Below the pieces are notes generated by a model, which saw nothing but the letters and a program-made list of their open reading frames with translations, did not search any database and was not told the DNA's origin. From an uncultured Alphaproteobacteria bacterium (lineage in GTDB: Bacteria > Pseudomonadota > Alphaproteobacteria > Rs-D84): a stretch of 64,000 bases of DNA. Location of the stretch: contig CAKQSE010000005.1 of assembly GCA_934272785.1 (NCBI GenBank), positions 8,825 to 72,824 of the forward strand, written 5' to 3'. Numbering within the stretch: position 1 is the first letter of the stretch; each line of letters opens with the position of its first letter. The position numbers and the translations under genes are program-made. Shown here one piece after another: positions 60,960-64,000 of the stretch.

Positions 60960-61796
60960 ATGCGGGGATTACGGTCACTTTTACCAAATCGGGCGAAATG
61001 CACAGGACTATTTGACTGTGTTGGTGGTCGCACGTTGCAATTACTGGACCATGTTCGCGACGGTGTGGCGTTTTGCACGGCGGTGTTTTCGTCGTTTGGC
61101 CGGCTGTTTCGGCGTCGTGCGGTGTTTCGTGGAATTGACCTGTGGACAGAACTGGAAAAGGCGGGCATTCGCGCCGTTCCAATCATATGTTTAATCAGTT
61201 TTATGATTGGCGTCATCATCGCGTTCGTTGGCGTAATGCAGTTGGAAATGTTTGGTGCCGAAATCTATGTTGCGGCATTGCTGGCCATCGCGACAACACG
61301 TATATTGGGCGCGATTATGACAGGTATTATTATGTCGGGTCGCACCGGTGCGGCATACGCCGCCGAAATCGGATCTATGCAGGTGAACCAGGAAATTGAC
61401 GCACTGCGCACTATGGGTGTGCGACCAATGGATTTTTTGGTGTTGCCGCGCGTGCTGGCACTGACGCTGACCATGCCAATACTGACAATCATCGCCGACA
61501 TTGTCGGAATCTTGGGCGGGGCATGTATTGCACTGTTATTGATGAACGTTTCAATGACAGAATACTGGGCGATGACGTTTGATTGGCTGACGTTTAACAA
61601 TTTTGCGATTGGCGTCTTGCACGGTTGGGTCTATGGATGGGTCATTGGCATTTGCGGATGCTATTGTGGTCTGAATACACAGCGCAGTGCCGACGGCATC
61701 GGTCGCGCGACAACACGCGCCGTGGTGTATAGTATTGTTTGGTGTATTGTCGTGACGGCGATTTTAACACTGATATTTAACTGGCTGGATATATAA
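60960..61796 (+). CDS. mlaE: Mla-type lipid transport permease MlaE
   Basis: Inner-membrane permease of the phospholipid transport system that preserves outer-membrane asymmetry. The 278 residues have five or six hydrophobic segments and the family motif GRTGAAYAAEIGSMQVNQEIDALRTMGV, preceded by the ELEKAGIRAVPIICLISFMIGVIIAF helix. ATG 60960 follows AGGAATG. First gene of the operon, 5 bases before mlaF. No mlaB was found in the operon. Confidence 0.92.
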   Translation: MRGLRSLLPNRAKCTGLFDCVGGRTLQLLDHVRDGVAFCTAVFSSFGRLFRRRAVFRGIDLWTELEKAGIRAVPIICLISFMIGVIIAFVGVMQLEMFGAEIYVAALLAIATTRILGAIMTGIIMSGRTGAAYAAEIGSMQVNQEIDALRTMGVRPMDFLVLPRVLALTLTMPILTIIADIVGILGGACIALLLMNVSMTEYWAMTFDWLTFNNFAIGVLHGWVYGWVIGICGCYCGLNTQRSADGIGRATTRAVVYSIVWCIVVTAILTLIFNWLDI

Positions 61797-61801
61797 CAAC
61801 A

Positions 61802-62572
61802 ATGCGAACAAAAAACGAACCGATTATCACAGCAACAGATTTAACCATTGCATATGGCAATCGGGTTATTGTGTCGCATATTGACTTTGCCGTAAATCGT
61901 GGCGACATATTCGTCATCATGGGCGGCAGTGGCAGTGGTAAAAGCACCATCATGAAAACACTGATTGGATTAAAGCGGCCAGAAACCGGCGGCGTGTTTA
62001 TCAACGGCACCGACCTGTGGGCGATTGATGACGCCGCACGGAACAAGATTTTACAGACGTTCGGCATTTCGTTCCAAAGTGGCGCGCTGTTTTCATCTAT
62101 GACCGTTGCCGAAAATATCGCGTTGCCAATGGAATTGGTGGGACATTTATCCCAGGCGCAAATCATGCGTCGTGTAAATGAAAAACTGGAAATGGTGGGA
62201 TTGACCGGCGCGGGTGATTTATACCCAACCGAAATCAGTGGCGGTATGATAAAGCGCGCGGCACTGGCGCGGGCATTGGCACTGAACCCAGATGTCGTAT
62301 TTTTTGACGAACCATCGGCGGGACTGGATCCGATACGTTCAAAACAGCTGGATGATTTAATCGTAAAAATCAATCGCGCGGGCACGACAATTGTCATGGT
62401 CACGCACGAACTGGATTCGATAAATTCAATTGCGACAAATTCTATCTATATCGATGCCACGACGCATGGAATCAGCGGTCGCGGCAATCCGCATACATTA
62501 CTGAAAACAACCAAGAATCACGAAATTATCGAATTCTTGACACGTGGAAATACAAAGGGGAAGACATGTTAA
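61802..62572 (+). CDS. mlaF: Mla-type ABC transporter ATPase MlaF
   Basis: 256 residues: Walker A GGSGSGKSTIMKTLIGL, Q-loop FGISFQSGALFSSMT (typical of the Mla family), signature ISGGMIKRAALARALAL and Walker B VVFFDEPSAGLDPI, H-loop VTHELDS. It powers MlaE. It overlaps mlaD by 7 bases. Confidence 0.95.
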   Translation: MRTKNEPIITATDLTIAYGNRVIVSHIDFAVNRGDIFVIMGGSGSGKSTIMKTLIGLKRPETGGVFINGTDLWAIDDAARNKILQTFGISFQSGALFSSMTVAENIALPMELVGHLSQAQIMRRVNEKLEMVGLTGAGDLYPTEISGGMIKRAALARALALNPDVVFFDEPSAGLDPIRSKQLDDLIVKINRAGTTIVMVTHELDSINSIATNSIYIDATTHGISGRGNPHTLLKTTKNHEIIEFLTRGNTKGKTC

Positions 62573-63351
62573 AACCAAACAAGCGTGCGGTCGGCGCATT
62601 TATGATTTTTGGTATCGCGCTGGCAATATTATCATTGGTGTTCTTTTTCGGTCATCGCTTTATGCGCACCGAAACAACGCCGGTTTTGTTTTTCGAGGGC
62701 TCGGTCAGTGGTCTGTCCGTCGGGTCCCAGGTGTATTTTCGTGGGGTCCCCGTGGGCAAGGTTGAAAAGATTCAATTGATGCCCAACAGCGAGGATAAAA
62801 TTATCATCCCGGTCTATATCACGTTTGACCCCAAGGTTGTGACCAACGCGACCCAGGCCGCGGTTGATTCTGTGGGTGATACAAAATGGCTAGAAGCACT
62901 GGTTGCCCACGGTCTGAAAGGAAAATTACAGAGCCAGAGCGTCCTGACCGGCCAGATGATTATTGAACTGGATTTCTATCCGAATTATCCGGCGAAATTC
63001 TTGGCCAAGAAATACGGTATCGATGACCCAGAAATTCCAACAATCCCGTCGATATTTGACGAACTGTCCCAGAATTTACAGAAAATCCCATTACAGGATA
63101 TTTCAAACAACACGAACGCGTTGCTGCAAAACCTGAACAGCACGATACCCGACCTGTTGCGCCAAACCAGTGCGGCGGTCGCGGGCATCAATCGCGTGGT
63201 GAACGCGTTGGGCGACCCCGTATCGGCCAGTGTCACAGATTTCAACAAAATGGTTCGCGACGTCAGCGAGGCCGCCCAGGCGGTGTCCAGATTGAGTGAC
63301 TATCTGGAACGTCACCCCGAGGCGTTATTAAAAGGCAAAGGAGGATATTGA
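62566..63351 (+). CDS. mlaD: MCE-domain lipid-binding protein MlaD
   Basis: 261 residues: a short cytosolic N-terminus, one transmembrane helix (AFMIFGIALAILSLVFFFG, about 11-29), an MCE domain (SVSGLSVGSQVYFRGVPVGKV, about 45-140) and a C-terminal helical stretch with coiled-coil character. It forms the periplasmic ring through which lipids pass between the MlaE permease and the periplasm. It starts inside the mlaF end and stops 1 base before the lipoprotein gene. Confidence 0.93.
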   Translation: MLKPNKRAVGAFMIFGIALAILSLVFFFGHRFMRTETTPVLFFEGSVSGLSVGSQVYFRGVPVGKVEKIQLMPNSEDKIIIPVYITFDPKVVTNATQAAVDSVGDTKWLEALVAHGLKGKLQSQSVLTGQMIIELDFYPNYPAKFLAKKYGIDDPEIPTIPSIFDELSQNLQKIPLQDISNNTNALLQNLNSTIPDLLRQTSAAVAGINRVVNALGDPVSASVTDFNKMVRDVSEAAQAVSRLSDYLERHPEALLKGKGGY

Positions 63352-63352
63352 T

Positions 63353-63955
63353 ATGCACAAGAATATTTTAATTGTTTCCGCCGTTGGTTTGGCATTGACG
63401 GGTTGCTTCGGTGGCCACACCAGTCCCCAGTCCCGTTTTTATGCACTGTATGCGCCGTCGGTCACCCAGACACGTGGTCCCGCCACGACAACAAATATTG
63501 CGATTGAATCTGTGACCGTTCCGCCATCGGTTGCGCGCCCACAGATGGTCGTGCGTCAAAATGAGTCAACCGCGGTCACCGTTGCCGAATTTGACCGCTG
63601 GATTGAAGGGTTGGATAATGCCCTGCCCGTGGTGATTTCTGAAAACATGAACGCATACGCAAAAAACATCAGTGCCCGCCCCGCGCGCATTGGCACACGT
63701 CGGGCGGCAAAATACACCGTGTCGGTTGAATTCGTGCGATTTGACACCGTTGCCGATGGCGACATAACATTGGCCGCGTGGTGGATGATTGCCGACGAAC
63801 ATGGCGATGTCCTGGTTCAAAAGAAGAACACATTTACCGCCAAGACGCCAATGAAATCAAACACGCCAGACTATGACGCAATTGTCGCCGAACAGAGTCA
63901 TTTGGTCGCGCGCCTGTCATATAAAATCGCCGACACCATCGCCGGATTAAAGTAA
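63353..63955 (+). CDS. PqiC-like transport auxiliary lipoprotein
   Basis: 200 residues with a lipoprotein signal (LIVSAVGLALTGCFGG, Cys about residue 18). The mature part (RFYALYAPSV, NIAIESVTVPPSVARPQMVVRQ, FDRWIEGLDNALPVVISENM) fits the ABC-type transport auxiliary lipoprotein family (PqiC, DUF330). It is an outer- or periplasm-facing component of the transport system, taking the place of mlaC/mlaB in the gamma-proteobacterial operon. ATG follows AAAGGAGG. Confidence 0.85.
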   Translation: MHKNILIVSAVGLALTGCFGGHTSPQSRFYALYAPSVTQTRGPATTTNIAIESVTVPPSVARPQMVVRQNESTAVTVAEFDRWIEGLDNALPVVISENMNAYAKNISARPARIGTRRAAKYTVSVEFVRFDTVADGDITLAAWWMIADEHGDVLVQKKNTFTAKTPMKSNTPDYDAIVAEQSHLVARLSYKIADTIAGLK

Positions 63956-63967
63956 TATTTATATCAA

Positions 63968-64000
63968 CAATAAAAATCCCCCAGCCGGGGGATTTTTATT
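63968..64000 (+). terminator. Terminator of the mla operon
   Basis: AAAATCCCCC-agcc-GGGGGATTTTTATT hairpin at the window end. Confidence 0.85.

Overview
The window reads as a compact, gene-dense chromosomal segment of an alphaproteobacterium, probably an uncultured host- or gut-associated lineage with a reduced genome. The direct evidence is a circularly permuted two-piece tmRNA gene, a TrcR (DUF1013) regulator, a DUF2155 protein, and an Mla-type MlaE-MlaF-MlaD operon ending in a PqiC-like lipoprotein. A rubrerythrin, a 6-phosphofructokinase and a cofactor-independent phosphoglycerate mutase point to an anaerobic or microaerophilic glycolytic life; that is inference. TGA is used as a normal stop. 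No phage, insertion sequence or CRISPR array was seen.

Layout. 1-3023: two secreted cysteine-rich proteins of unknown function. 3066-11340: XRE regulator, gpmI, tadA, rsmD, rplY, dnaK, phosphofructokinase and a LysM membrane protein. 11532-21227: tRNA-Gly, glutamate dehydrogenase, the rpsP-rimM-trmD-rplS operon, a small envelope operon ending in tsaD, then xseA and recN. 21268-31187: AddA split into helicase and nuclease proteins, a membrane coiled-coil protein, a guanylate-kinase-like protein, rpoD, trcR and cysS. 31340-40033: two tRNA-Ser genes, a fused AccD-AccA carboxyltransferase, an IHF/HU protein, peroxiredoxin, an alkyltransferase-like protein, an amidase, a YibB-like protein, a cysteine-rich secreted protein and prfB with its programmed frameshift. 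40102-49483: two adjacent APH-fold kinase paralogues, tRNA-Arg with a duplicated 3' end, rubrerythrin, obgE, tmRNA, a Lon lacking its protease domain, tsaB, rimI, a Pif1-like helicase and a CAU tRNA. 49585-58152: one 2855-residue secreted repeat protein. 58227-63955: a BaiN-type flavoprotein, a lipase-like hydrolase, a YbaK deacylase and the Mla-type lipid transport operon.

The unusual content is mostly in altered forms of core genes: a protease-less Lon, a split AddA, a fused AccDA, a housekeeping sigma factor whose region 2.3 has lost one of its two promoter-melting tryptophans, and a tmRNA with a non-canonical T-loop. At about nine genes a recognisable promoter lies 6-9 bases upstream of the start codon, which predicts leaderless mRNAs. 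At two or three divergent gene pairs both promoters share a single palindromic TTGCAA -35 box. The large secreted protein contains an internal tandem duplication with a 1995-base period.
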